Assembly: GCA_034003725.1 (NCBI GenBank)
Contig: JAVEYB010000006.1
Coordinates: 1-64,000, forward strand
DNA from: Candidatus Zixiibacteriota bacterium
GTDB taxonomy: Bacteria; Zixibacteria; MSB-5A5; GN15; FEB-12
Reading direction: 5' to 3'
Length of the DNA: 64,000 nt
Shown here: positions 15,619 to 23,791 of the stretch, piece after piece
Numbering within the stretch: position 1 is the stretch's first letter
Layout: each line of letters starts with the position of its first letter
Program-made: the position numbers and the translations under genes
Notes under the pieces: model-generated
What the model saw: only the letters and a program-made list of their open reading frames with translations
What the model was told of the DNA's origin: nothing
The model's database searches: none

Positions 15619-17652
15619 TTAGAACCCGATCCATCGCCAGTACCCGAAAAACGCCCAGCCCCAGAGGACGACAAACGAAAGGATCAGCACGAAGAACCCG
15701 TGCTTGAAGAAATCGCCCAGGGTCACGAGTTGTTCGCCGGTGAGCGGGTCGCGGGCGAGCGCATAGGCGATGGCGTTATTCGGCGTACCGATGATCAGCA
15801 TATGGGCAAACGAGGAGGCAAATGCCGTCGCAAAGCCGACCATCCACGGCGGCGTACCTGAAATCAGCGCCATGGGAACGGTGATGGGACCGATTGCCGA
15901 TACCGTCGCACCATCGGACATGAACTGCGTGGTGATTCCCGTAAAGAGGCTGGTGGCCACGGCGAGGCCCTCGCCGGTGCGAAGCGCCTCGGGCAGCAGC
16001 GCCACGAACGCATCGGCCACGTAAAGCGCGGCGCCGGTGTCGGCCAGTCCTTTGCCCAGGGCGCACGCGCTCGCATAGAGGGCAACCACGTCCCACGGAA
16101 TTCCGGCCATGTCACGCCAGCGGATCACGCGCAATACGTTCAGCGCCACCAGGCACAAGATTGCCGGTCCGCCCATACCGAAGCGGTCGCTGAGCGTAAT
16201 CCACAAGACCACCAGCATGACCAGACTGCCGGCGACGACGTATTCATCGCGGTGCATGGGGCCGATTCGTTCGCTTGCGTGACGGACAATGGCGCCGACA
16301 TTCAGCGTCCGGACTGCGATGCGACGCCGGAACACGAAGTAGAAGTAGCCGGCCACTACCAGAGCGGCCACGGGTACGAACGGCAGGCCGTAGAGGACCC
16401 AATGCCCGAACGTGGGCGCCGCGCCATAATCGCCGAGAATCCCGAGCATGATGGCATTTCGTCCGCCGGCCGCGGGGGAACCCGGGCCACCGATGTTAGC
16501 GGCAAAGCAAATTGAGAGGACAAACATCACGGCAAGGGCCCGGTCCCGGCGCATACCAACTGCCGTCACCGAGCTGACGTAGATCATCATAAACAGCGGC
16601 ATGAGAAACGCGACAAACGCGTGCTCGGAGATGAACGAACAGCCGATCGCCAGCAACGGCAAGAAAATGAACAGGAGACGGGGCAGGTTCGATGCCGGGC
16701 CGAGCAACAGCAGGCCGATTCGGCGATCGAGACCGGATTTGCCGATCGCCGCCGCGATGGCGAGCACGCCGAATATAAAAATCACCGCGTCCTTGGCGTA
16801 CGCCTGCGCGATGGCGTCGGGTTTCATTACCCCGAGGAAGTACATCAGCACACCCACGAGCAGGGCGGTCACGCCCACCGGGACAGCGCCCGTGGCCCAG
16901 AACAGGGCGGCAACCACCAGTGTCGCGAGCATGACCTGCGCCTTGAACGCGACGTCCTCAGCCGGCAGCGAAACAGTCCGGGGGAGGCCGTTGTGTCCGG
17001 TCTCTGACTGAGCGAAACCGTGCAGGCGGCTGTAGTAGGAGGCGATCGTCTCGCCGTGGGCCATCTTGCGATACCCCGCATAGCCGAGATTCAGATCGCT
17101 GATGTTGTCTGACTTGGGCGCCGACAGCAGGACGAGCAGACGGTCCGGCGGCGGCATAAATACCAGCAGCGCAAGCAGGACCATGCCGAGCATGACGACC
17201 CCCGGCCGGGAACCGTTGGATCCGACCAGCCAGCGCATCACCGATCCGGAAAAGCGGTGCGGGATTTCGTGGCGCGCCATGGCGTTCGCCTGATCTGCGC
17301 GCGCTTCACCGATTACGGAGACCAGATCATCGATACTGCAGGGTTTCTCGAGATAGGAGAATGCATCGAGACGTCCGCTCTCCACCGCGGAGCGATAGCT
17401 GCCGTGGGCGGTCAGCATGACGACATGCACGGCGGGACGGAAAGACTTGATCTCTTTGAGCAACTGCTCACCGCTCATGCCGGGGAGATTCCGGTCCAGA
17501 ACGACGACGTCGATGTCACTCGAGGCGCGGACGATTCGGAGGGCATCTTCGCCTCGATCGGTGTCGACGACCGCAAGGCCGCGCTCGGTCAGCGCCGACG
17601 CGATGCGCGTACGGTCGGGCGTGTCCTGATCGACTAACAGCACTCGTGCCAT
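15619..17652 (-). CDS. Receiver domain fused to SLC13/DASS-type anion transporter
   Basis: This 677-residue fusion has two parts. Residues 1-120 are a complete CheY-like receiver: acidic pair Asp8/Asp10, phospho-acceptor Asp53 in VVLDRNLPGMSG, Thr81, Tyr100 and Lys103 in LEKP. After a short linker, residues 150-677 form a multi-helix transporter of the sodium:sulfate/dicarboxylate (DASS, SLC13) type. This has an extracytoplasmic insert near 180-235 and two pseudo-symmetric halves. The repeated signatures are NIGGPGSPAAGGRNAI and ITTQFMSDGATVSAIGP, with a late IIGTPNNAIAYA. The sequence suggests phosphorylation-controlled anion uptake, though the family does not normally carry a receiver. It starts one base after the CBS gene stop, so the two are coupled. 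No histidine kinase is in the window. Confidence 0.88.
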   Translation of the reverse strand: MARVLLVDQDTPDRTRIASALTERGLAVVDTDRGEDALRIVRASSDIDVVVLDRNLPGMSGEQLLKEIKSFRPAVHVVMLTAHGSYRSAVESGRLDAFSYLEKPCSIDDLVSVIGEARADQANAMARHEIPHRFSGSVMRWLVGSNGSRPGVVMLGMVLLALLVFMPPPDRLLVLLSAPKSDNISDLNLGYAGYRKMAHGETIASYYSRLHGFAQSETGHNGLPRTVSLPAEDVAFKAQVMLATLVVAALFWATGAVPVGVTALLVGVLMYFLGVMKPDAIAQAYAKDAVIFIFGVLAIAAAIGKSGLDRRIGLLLLGPASNLPRLLFIFLPLLAIGCSFISEHAFVAFLMPLFMMIYVSSVTAVGMRRDRALAVMFVLSICFAANIGGPGSPAAGGRNAIMLGILGDYGAAPTFGHWVLYGLPFVPVAALVVAGYFYFVFRRRIAVRTLNVGAIVRHASERIGPMHRDEYVVAGSLVMLVVLWITLSDRFGMGGPAILCLVALNVLRVIRWRDMAGIPWDVVALYASACALGKGLADTGAALYVADAFVALLPEALRTGEGLAVATSLFTGITTQFMSDGATVSAIGPITVPMALISGTPPWMVGFATAFASSFAHMLIIGTPNNAIAYALARDPLTGEQLVTLGDFFKHGFFVLILSFVVLWGWAFFGYWRWIGF

Positions 17653-17653
17653 A

Positions 17654-18226
17654 TCAGTCTCCGGCCCCCGCGTCGGCGTGCCCGGCTATCACCAGCACGG
17701 TCCTGGACAGCTCGGCAAACAAGTCGGGCAGACGGAGAAGCCCGACGATATCCCCCTCGCGATTCACGGGGACGGAGAGCGCCTCCCACGTGATGAGTTT
17801 GTGGATGGCTTCGTTAAGCGACATGTTCTCGTCGATGTTTTCAGAGACGGGATGCATGATACTTTTCGCGGGAATGTTGAGCGCGGCCCGACACAGGTCG
17901 GAGAGCCGGTCCTGGAAAAACTCGTAGTGATCCATAATCGACAACAGAAATTGTTCGTTGACTCCGGCGCCGGGCACGGCGTCGAGCCCGGCGAGCATCG
18001 TGTATTTCGGTTCGAGCGCGCGGAGCATCGCGAGCTGCCCGATCTTTCCAACGACCCGTCGCCGGCGGTCCGTGACAAGCACTGTCTGGTACGGATGGCG
18101 GCCGGGCGGCAGGTTTTTCTGAGCCCGGTCGAGGGCACGGAAGATCTCCGCGAAGCTCGCGTCCTCGGACACAACCGCACACGCATCTAGCGGAACCATA
18201 ACGTCTTTGACGAGTTTGTCGTCCAT
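17654..18226 (-). CDS. Tandem CBS-domain protein
   Basis: The 190 residues contain two CBS domains. The first spans about residues 4-70 (DVMVPLDACAVVSEDASFAE to GKIGQLAMLRAL) and the second about 115-175 (KSIMHPVSENIDENMSLNEA to GLLRLPDLFAEL). CBS pairs bind adenosine nucleotides and commonly regulate transporters or enzymes. Here the stop is one base from the start of the receiver-transporter fusion, so it is likely a nucleotide-sensing partner of that protein. AAGGGG lies 8 bases before ATG 18226; the open frame upstream to 18292 lacks family similarity. A possible -10 (TATACT on the minus strand, near 18283-18288) lies upstream. Confidence 0.85.
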   Translation of the reverse strand: MDDKLVKDVMVPLDACAVVSEDASFAEIFRALDRAQKNLPPGRHPYQTVLVTDRRRRVVGKIGQLAMLRALEPKYTMLAGLDAVPGAGVNEQFLLSIMDHYEFFQDRLSDLCRAALNIPAKSIMHPVSENIDENMSLNEAIHKLITWEALSVPVNREGDIVGLLRLPDLFAELSRTVLVIAGHADAGAGD

Positions 18227-18487
18227 TGGAAAACCCCTTGTGTAGCCCGGCGGCCCGACCTGCCGGAGGAATCGTCGGGACCAGTATAGCACACTTTTTC
18301 GCCGGAATGGAAAAAAACCGAACCGGATTTTGCCGCCCCGGCCTATATTATTTGCCCGATCGAGTCGGCGGGCACCCGATCGATCGGGTTAACAACCATC
18401 CAGTCGGTTGCGCATTAAAGTCACATTCTTACGGGGCACTTATCTCAACAAGAAGTTGCCGATTGCCTCCAAGGGGTAGTTGCAGTT

Positions 18488-18676
18488 ATGTCTCGTCTAC
18501 TTGTCATACTGGCCTGCATAATACTCGCCGTTACATCTCTGTTCCCGGCGTCCAAACAGGACCCGCCAACGGGAAGCACGGAGCCACCAGCAACGACGGC
18601 CTCCTCGGTCGACCTGCCGGATTCGCTGACGTGCGGTCCGAAGAAGAACGCCGACGCGTCTATTTCGCTTCGGTGA
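18488..18676 (+). CDS. Small exported peptide, hypothetical
   Basis: 62 residues with a clear hydrophobic signal (MSRLLVILACIILAVTSLFPA), then a Pro/Thr/Ser-rich short tail containing one Cys. AAGGGG lies 11 bases before the ATG, further than usual. Cys10 within ILAC could be a lipobox-like position but is poorly placed. No family is recognised, and the gene could be spurious. Confidence 0.4.
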   Translation: MSRLLVILACIILAVTSLFPASKQDPPTGSTEPPATTASSVDLPDSLTCGPKKNADASISLR

Positions 18677-18699
18677 GGCGGTCCGGGGACGCTTTTGGG

Positions 18700-18727
18700 T
18701 TGACAACGTTTGAAAGAACCGTACTCT
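18700..18727 (+). promoter_or_regulatory. Candidate promoter of the GT2 gene
   Basis: A perfect TTGACA at 18700-18705, a 16-base spacer, then TACTCT at 18722-18727 followed by TG. The start codon is about 45 bases downstream. Confidence 0.5.
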
Positions 18728-18773
18728 TGGGCAGAGTCGTCCGACACCCGGAATACATCTACAGAGGAGTTGC

Positions 18774-19853
18774 ATGTCCGAAACGCTTCCGATTATCTCG
18801 GTCGTCATACCGATTCGCAACGAAGAGCGGTTTATCGCCCGGACCATACGCTACCTGCTGGAGCAGGACTACCCGGCCGACCGGATGGAAGTGCTGGTCG
18901 TCGACGGGGAATCCGACGATCGGACGGTGGAAATCGTGACGGCAATCGCCAAAGAAGATTCCCGCGTCAGGCTGCTGCATAACCCCCGGCGACTGTCCTC
19001 GGCGGCGCGCAATGTCGGCTCACGGGCGGCTCGCGGGGAGATCATAACGTTCGTTGACGGCCACACGTATATCGACAACCGGCACCTTCTGCGCAACACC
19101 GCCCGGTTGATGGCGGAAAAAGACGTTCAAGTGCTGTCTCGACCCCAGTTTCTTGAAACGCTGGAAAATACCGAATTCCAGACGGCGGTCGCGCTGGCCC
19201 GACGGTCCACGATCGGCCACGGGCTGGACTCGACAATCTATACGTCGCGGGACGCCTACGTCAATCCGACGTCGTCGGGCGCGACTTACCACCGCGACGT
19301 ATTCAACGACGTGGGATATTTCGATGAGCGATTCGACGCCTGCGAAGACGTCGAATTCAACTATCGCGTCCACCTCAGCGGCCGCAGTGCCTTTACCTCG
19401 CTGAAAGTGGCGGTCTACTATTACCCGCGCGAGAGTGTCGGCCGCCTGTTCACCCAGATGAAGCGCTATGGGACAGGGCGCTTTCGACTGGCGCGTAAAC
19501 ACCCGGCCACGCTGGCCCCGGGCACGCTTATTCCGGCGCTGTTCACGGCCGGTCTGTTCGGTCTGCTGTTCCTGTCGCTTCTCCTGCCCCATGTCGGATG
19601 GATCCTTTTGGGACTGTATGGACTTTATGCGTTCATGATTTTCTTGTCCTCGGCTACGATCGCGGGGCGTCACGGTTCTCACCTGCTTGCCGACCTGCTG
19701 GTGATATATCCAACCATTCATCTCGGGCTGGGATGGGGCTTTCTGTCCGAACTGGTGCGGACGATGATGGGCAAAGGGGTGGACATGTCGGCCGCAGTGG
19801 TTGACGAGTCGGCCGATGCCGGGAAGCAGGCGCCATCAATCAGCGAGCGGTGA
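18774..19853 (+). CDS. Family 2 glycosyltransferase (ExoA-like) with C-terminal membrane helices
   Basis: The 359 residues begin with an inverting GT2 domain: ISVVIPIRNEERFI at 8-21, the nucleotide Asp in VLVVDGESDD at about 41-50, and a DGHTY metal site near 96 in place of DxD. A downstream acidic region (FDERFDACEDVEFNYR, about 182-197) carries the catalytic base. Three hydrophobic helices follow at about 245-325. It resembles succinoglycan ExoA-type enzymes that add sugars to a lipid-linked glycan at the inner membrane. GAGGAG lies just before ATG 18774. It heads the sulfation gene group. Confidence 0.88.
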   Translation: MSETLPIISVVIPIRNEERFIARTIRYLLEQDYPADRMEVLVVDGESDDRTVEIVTAIAKEDSRVRLLHNPRRLSSAARNVGSRAARGEIITFVDGHTYIDNRHLLRNTARLMAEKDVQVLSRPQFLETLENTEFQTAVALARRSTIGHGLDSTIYTSRDAYVNPTSSGATYHRDVFNDVGYFDERFDACEDVEFNYRVHLSGRSAFTSLKVAVYYYPRESVGRLFTQMKRYGTGRFRLARKHPATLAPGTLIPALFTAGLFGLLFLSLLLPHVGWILLGLYGLYAFMIFLSSATIAGRHGSHLLADLLVIYPTIHLGLGWGFLSELVRTMMGKGVDMSAAVVDESADAGKQAPSISER

Positions 19854-19936
19854 GGGTCCGATGAGACGACGAGGCCGCAACCGGCAACCGAGGCAATCCT
19901 GACTGAAACACAATACTTTTGAATACAGGTGATCAC

Positions 19937-21676
19937 GTGAAAACTCGTGTACTGAGCCACCTCATAGCTCCTCACGGTGATGAGCTGGTCGATCTGATAG
20001 TAGATGATACCCGGGCTGCCGAGCTCAAGGCACAGTCCCGGGACTGGCTTTCGTGGGATTTGCAGCCGCATCAGGCGGCCGATCTCGAACTGCTGATCAG
20101 CGGCGCCTATTCGCCGTTGCGGGGATTTCTGGTTCGAAAAGATTATGACGCCGTCTGTTCGTCGATGGCGCTCGCCGACGGCACGCTGTGGCCCGTGCCC
20201 GTGGTACTCGATGTCACCCCGGTTTTCGGAGAGAAGGTGACCCCGGGGACATCAATCTCCTTGCGTGACGCGGAGGGAGTCATGCTGGCCGCCCTGCATG
20301 TCGAGGACGTGTGGCAGCCGGACCGGGAGTCGGATGCAAAGAAGGTGTATGGAACGGCTTCGAAGGAACACGCCGGGGTGGCGCGATTCACCGGGTCGAT
20401 GAACCCGGTGTTTCTCGGAGGACGGATCGAGGCGCTGCAGGCGCCGGTACATTACGATTTTCCATCGCTCCGTCATACGCCGCTGGTTCTTCGCGAGGAA
20501 TTCGCGCGGCTCGGTTGGCGACGGATGGTAGCCTATCAGAGCAACCGTTTCATGCACCGGGCGGAGCGGGAATTCACGTACCGCGCATCGCTTGAGGCCA
20601 AGGCTAACCTGCTTTTGCAGCCGATCGTGGATTCGGCCCGTCCCGAGAACAAAGACTATTTCACGCGGATTCGCTGTTATCGCGAGATGGAGAAGTTCTA
20701 CCCTCAGCAGACAATCCGCATGTCGCTTCTGCCGTTGTATCCGCGCTTTGCCGGGCCGCGAGAAGCGCTGTGGCACGGCATCATCAACAAGAACTACGGC
20801 TGCACCCACTTCATCGGTGATTCGTCTCTCACCAATCCTCCCGGAACCAAACAGGCGTACAAGGATTCGGCGTATGCCGAGTTGTGGGAGAAAAATCTGG
20901 ACCGGCTCGGGGTGACCATGATTCCGTATGAGACGCTGCAGTATGTTGAGGATCTCGACGAGTATCGCGGCCGGAAAGACGTCCCGAAAGACACCCGGGT
21001 ATTGGCCATGTCTGAGGCGGACCTGCAGGAACGTCTGGATCACGGTCGGGATATTCCGGAGTGGTTCACCTATCCGGAGATTGCCGCGCACCTTCGCCAG
21101 GCCCACCGCCCCCGCTACGAACAGGGATTCACGGTGTTTTTCACGGGGCTTTCCGGCGCCGGCAAGTCAACGATCGCAAACGTCCTTTTGGTGAAGCTGC
21201 TGCAACTGGGCGGACGGCCGGTGACGCTGCTCGACGGTGATATCGTTCGTAAACACCTGTCGTCCGAGTTGGGATTCTCGAAGGAACATCGGGACATCAA
21301 CATTCGCCGTATCGGCTTCGTGGCGTCCGAGATCACCAAGAACGGCGGCATCGCCATCTGCGCGCCGATCGCGCCGTACAACGCCGTTCGCAAGGAAGTG
21401 CGCCGGATGGTGCAACCCGGGGGCGGCTTCATACTCGTCCATGTAGCCACACCGCTGGAGACGTGCGAGCAACGTGACCGAAAGGGTCTCTACGAGAAGG
21501 CGCGGGCCGGCCTGATTAAGGAGTTTACGGGAATCTCCGATCCGTACGAAGTACCGGACGATGCCGAGCTTCGGCTCGACACCACCGAGCTGGCCCCTGA
21601 AGAGGCCGTCTGGGAGATTCTCATGCACCTCGAACGCGAAGGCTATATTGGGGTCAAACCGCACGACGTACAGTAG
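19937..21676 (+). CDS. Fused ATP sulfurylase-like / adenylylsulfate kinase protein
   Basis: This 579-residue protein is built like bifunctional Sat-CysC enzymes that make PAPS. Residues 1-390 are the sulfurylase-like part and about 400-579 the APS kinase. The kinase is intact: P-loop GLSGAGKST, LLDGDIVRKHLS, and INIRRIGFV. The sulfurylase part keeps the fold and segments such as GPREALWHGIINKNYG. But the catalytic QxRNxxHRxHE motif reads QSNRFMHRAERE at 201-212, with Glu210 for the second His, and the GRDHAG loop reads GDSSLTNPPG. It may thus be inactive or altered as a sulfurylase. GTG 19937 is preferred, after ACAGGTGA. CysQ-like phosphatase and sulfotransferase genes follow. Confidence 0.85.
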   Translation: MKTRVLSHLIAPHGDELVDLIVDDTRAAELKAQSRDWLSWDLQPHQAADLELLISGAYSPLRGFLVRKDYDAVCSSMALADGTLWPVPVVLDVTPVFGEKVTPGTSISLRDAEGVMLAALHVEDVWQPDRESDAKKVYGTASKEHAGVARFTGSMNPVFLGGRIEALQAPVHYDFPSLRHTPLVLREEFARLGWRRMVAYQSNRFMHRAEREFTYRASLEAKANLLLQPIVDSARPENKDYFTRIRCYREMEKFYPQQTIRMSLLPLYPRFAGPREALWHGIINKNYGCTHFIGDSSLTNPPGTKQAYKDSAYAELWEKNLDRLGVTMIPYETLQYVEDLDEYRGRKDVPKDTRVLAMSEADLQERLDHGRDIPEWFTYPEIAAHLRQAHRPRYEQGFTVFFTGLSGAGKSTIANVLLVKLLQLGGRPVTLLDGDIVRKHLSSELGFSKEHRDINIRRIGFVASEITKNGGIAICAPIAPYNAVRKEVRRMVQPGGGFILVHVATPLETCEQRDRKGLYEKARAGLIKEFTGISDPYEVPDDAELRLDTTELAPEEAVWEILMHLEREGYIGVKPHDVQ

Positions 21677-21707
21677 ACCGTGGAATCACGCCACCGCAGG
21701 AGACGAC

Positions 21708-22514
21708 ATGGCCGATCGCAGCGACATCATGCACCGTATACAGCAGGCGTTGGACGCCGCTGTCGCGATTTTCGAACGATTCACCCCGGGAACGATCCAT
21801 GCGGACGACAAGGGAGGCGGAGATCCGGTCACCGAAGCGGATCGTGCCGTCAACAATGCGCTGAAGGAGCTGCTGCATCGCGACGGCGAGGGCTGGCTGT
21901 CGGAGGAGACACGGGATAATCCCGACCGCCTGACGCACGCCCGGGTTTGGATTGTCGATCCGCTCGACGGTACGCGCGAATTCGTGAAGGGGATTCCGGA
22001 GTGGTGTGTGTCGATCGGACTGGTCGAAAACGGTCGGGCGGTGGCGGGCGGTATCTGCAACCCGGCCACGCGCGAGACGATTGTCGGCTCTCTTGAAACC
22101 GGGGTGACGTACAACGGTCTGCCGGCACAACCGTCACAGCGGGTGACGCTCGATGGGGCGGTCGTCCTGGCAAGCCGGAGTGAAATCAAGCGCGGTGAGT
22201 GGGAGCGGTTTGCCGACGCACCGTTCGAAGTTCGGCCCACCGGCTCGGTCGCCTACAAACTCGGACTGGTAGCCGCCGGCCGTTGCGACACCACCTGGAC
22301 ACTGGCGCCGAAAAACGAGTGGGACGTCGCCGCAGGCGTCGCCCTCGTGCTGGCCGCCGGAGGTTTTGCGGAGACTCCCGACGGCGCCGCGCCGACGTTC
22401 AATAACCCGTCGACGTTGCTGCCGGGGCTGATTGTGGGGCCGGCAGGACTCAGAGCGGAGATACGGCGTGTCCTCTCCCCCGTTCTTGCAGAAATGAAAA
22501 CGGCCCGCTCGTAG
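21708..22514 (+). CDS. cysQ: CysQ-like 3'(2'),5'-bisphosphate nucleotidase
   Basis: The 268-residue inositol-monophosphatase superfamily enzyme has the metal motifs GDPVTEADRAVN at about 43-54, LSEET near 66-70, WIVDPLDGTREF at about 81-92 and NEWDVAAGVALVLAAGG near 203. Position beside an APS kinase and a sulfotransferase argues for removal of PAP, the by-product of sulfotransfer. An inositol phosphatase role cannot be excluded from sequence. GCAGGAG lies 6 bases before ATG 21708. It begins 31 bases after the PAPS synthase-like gene, in the same operon. Confidence 0.85.
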   Translation: MADRSDIMHRIQQALDAAVAIFERFTPGTIHADDKGGGDPVTEADRAVNNALKELLHRDGEGWLSEETRDNPDRLTHARVWIVDPLDGTREFVKGIPEWCVSIGLVENGRAVAGGICNPATRETIVGSLETGVTYNGLPAQPSQRVTLDGAVVLASRSEIKRGEWERFADAPFEVRPTGSVAYKLGLVAAGRCDTTWTLAPKNEWDVAAGVALVLAAGGFAETPDGAAPTFNNPSTLLPGLIVGPAGLRAEIRRVLSPVLAEMKTARS

Positions 22515-22520
22515 CGGGCC
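22496..22520 (-). terminator. Terminator of the sulfotransferase gene, inside the end of cysQ
   Basis: On the minus strand GGCCCGCT and AGCGGGCC form an 8-bp stem with a 3-nt ACG loop, followed by GTTTT. The structure overlaps the last codons and stop of the convergent cysQ-like gene. Confidence 0.75.
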
Positions 22521-22546
22521 GACAGTCCGGCAGGGGAACCTGCTCG

Positions 22547-23404
22547 CTACTTCCAGAAATCCTTCCCGTAGCGCTCTTCCATCTTGCTGACGAGGCGGTC
22601 GTTCTTGTCCTCGACTTCCGCCATGTCGACGGTCTTTTTCTTCAACTCGGTCTTTGTGTTAACCCGTGACCCGACGAGGGCATCGAGCCTCCCCTGGTCG
22701 TAAACAACGCCGAGGCCTTCAAACATGGCCACCAGGGCCTCTTTGTCGTTGAGCTGTTCGGTCTTCATGGAGTGCCAGCGAACCTGCGGATGTCGTGTGC
22801 GGGCCGTCTTGACCCGAGTCTCGATCTCGTACCAGTACCAGAGACACTTGTACAGATCATCTTCGAACTGGGGGTCGCCAAGCAGCAGATCGCTGATCTG
22901 AATCTGATTGTCCTTCTGATCGGGATACAGAAGATAATCGCGACCGGTGCGTGTCTTGCCAGGAATGGAGTTGATCGCGAAAAACGATGCCGCCACTTTC
23001 AGGGGATCTCGGGCGATATGCAGCACGCGAAGTTTCTCTCCGAATTCCTCGACAGCCAGCTCGGCGAAGTTTTTGATGAACTGGTGATTCGTCTCGACAT
23101 AGTAGCGGTGGCCCGCGGCTGAGCGTTTGATATTGATCCGTTTGCGGGTATGGAACAGGTGCCGAAAGTAGGCGTCTTTGGTATCCCGGTTGGGGTAGTC
23201 GGAGGCCATGATCGGATAGGGCTCGTGGAAACACACGGCATCATCGGCTGCCTGGAAGATCTTGCTGAGGCTCTGGGAGCCGCTCCGACCGGTTGTCGCC
23301 ACAAACACGTAACCGTCGACCGATCCGCACTTACCGTCGAGAATCGAATCGTACAACGCAACGACCAGCGGGTTGTACTTTATGAATTCGGTCAATCCGG
23401 GCAT
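22547..23404 (-). CDS. Sulfotransferase
   Basis: The 285-residue protein has the two PAPS-binding signatures of the P-loop sulfotransferase family: FVATTGRSGSQSL at about 33-45 (5'-phosphosulfate loop) and RVLHIARDPLKVAASFF near 125-141 (3'-phosphate site). It is cytoplasmic or membrane-associated, with no signal peptide. The acceptor is probably a glycan or glycolipid from the neighbouring clusters, but it cannot be named. It faces the CysQ-like gene with its terminator inside that gene, and its 5' side faces the beta-propeller gene. With the kinase and CysQ-like genes it makes a minimal sulfation cassette. Confidence 0.87.
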   Translation of the reverse strand: MPGLTEFIKYNPLVVALYDSILDGKCGSVDGYVFVATTGRSGSQSLSKIFQAADDAVCFHEPYPIMASDYPNRDTKDAYFRHLFHTRKRINIKRSAAGHRYYVETNHQFIKNFAELAVEEFGEKLRVLHIARDPLKVAASFFAINSIPGKTRTGRDYLLYPDQKDNQIQISDLLLGDPQFEDDLYKCLWYWYEIETRVKTARTRHPQVRWHSMKTEQLNDKEALVAMFEGLGVVYDQGRLDALVGSRVNTKTELKKKTVDMAEVEDKNDRLVSKMEERYGKDFWK

Positions 23405-23540
23405 TCGTACGGTTCCTTATCAGTTTGGTGTTTGCCGGTGGTACCGGGATTCGACAAATCTGGATCGTCGCACTCCAAGAATCGGCAGAATCGAGGCCGA
23501 TGTCAATGGCGTAAAGGCTCCGGAAACAACTATCGGCGAT

Positions 23541-23574
23541 AAGCCTGAAAAAGCTTGATTTTTCGGGCTTTTTG
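23541..23574 (+). terminator. Terminator-like hairpin upstream of the propeller gene
   Basis: AAGCCTGAAAAA (23541-23552) pairs with TTTTTCGGGCTT (23559-23570), one mismatch, 6-nt loop, then TTT. It lies between divergent genes, so it is either an attenuator or the remnant end of a lost gene. Confidence 0.5.
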
Positions 23575-23583
23575 AATTAAACT
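23555..23583 (+). promoter_or_regulatory. Candidate promoter overlapping the hairpin
   Basis: TTGATT at 23555-23560, a 17-base spacer, then TAAACT at 23578-23583. If used, transcription would start after the hairpin and give a leader of about 200 bases. Confidence 0.4.
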
Positions 23584-23791
23584 GGGAGGAAGTAGCCTTC
23601 ACCCGTACCTCACGTGAACCTACAAGACCGGATGCGCCATAGGAAACACGTTTAACGACCGTCAAGCGTAATCGTTCCGGAACCGTGCCACGACTGGTCG
23701 TGTTGCATTCGGGAAACTGAAGTTTCCGAATCTCGGCCCGGCGGGGGGAGCCAGATGGTCGTACGGTTTCGGGCATACACGGGAAGGTACT

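Larger units (their letters stand above)
18227..18773. other. Intergenic region between the CBS operon and the GT2 gene
   Basis: Holds one possible small exported peptide (18488-18676) and a promoter candidate for the GT2 gene (18700-18727). TATATTATTTG near 18344 might be the -10 of another start. Nothing else recognisable. Confidence 0.5.
23405..23791. other. Divergent intergenic region
   Basis: 387 bases between two divergent genes. It holds an inverted repeat with T-run (23541-23574) that overlaps a promoter candidate (23555-23583). No small gene is convincing. Confidence 0.5.
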
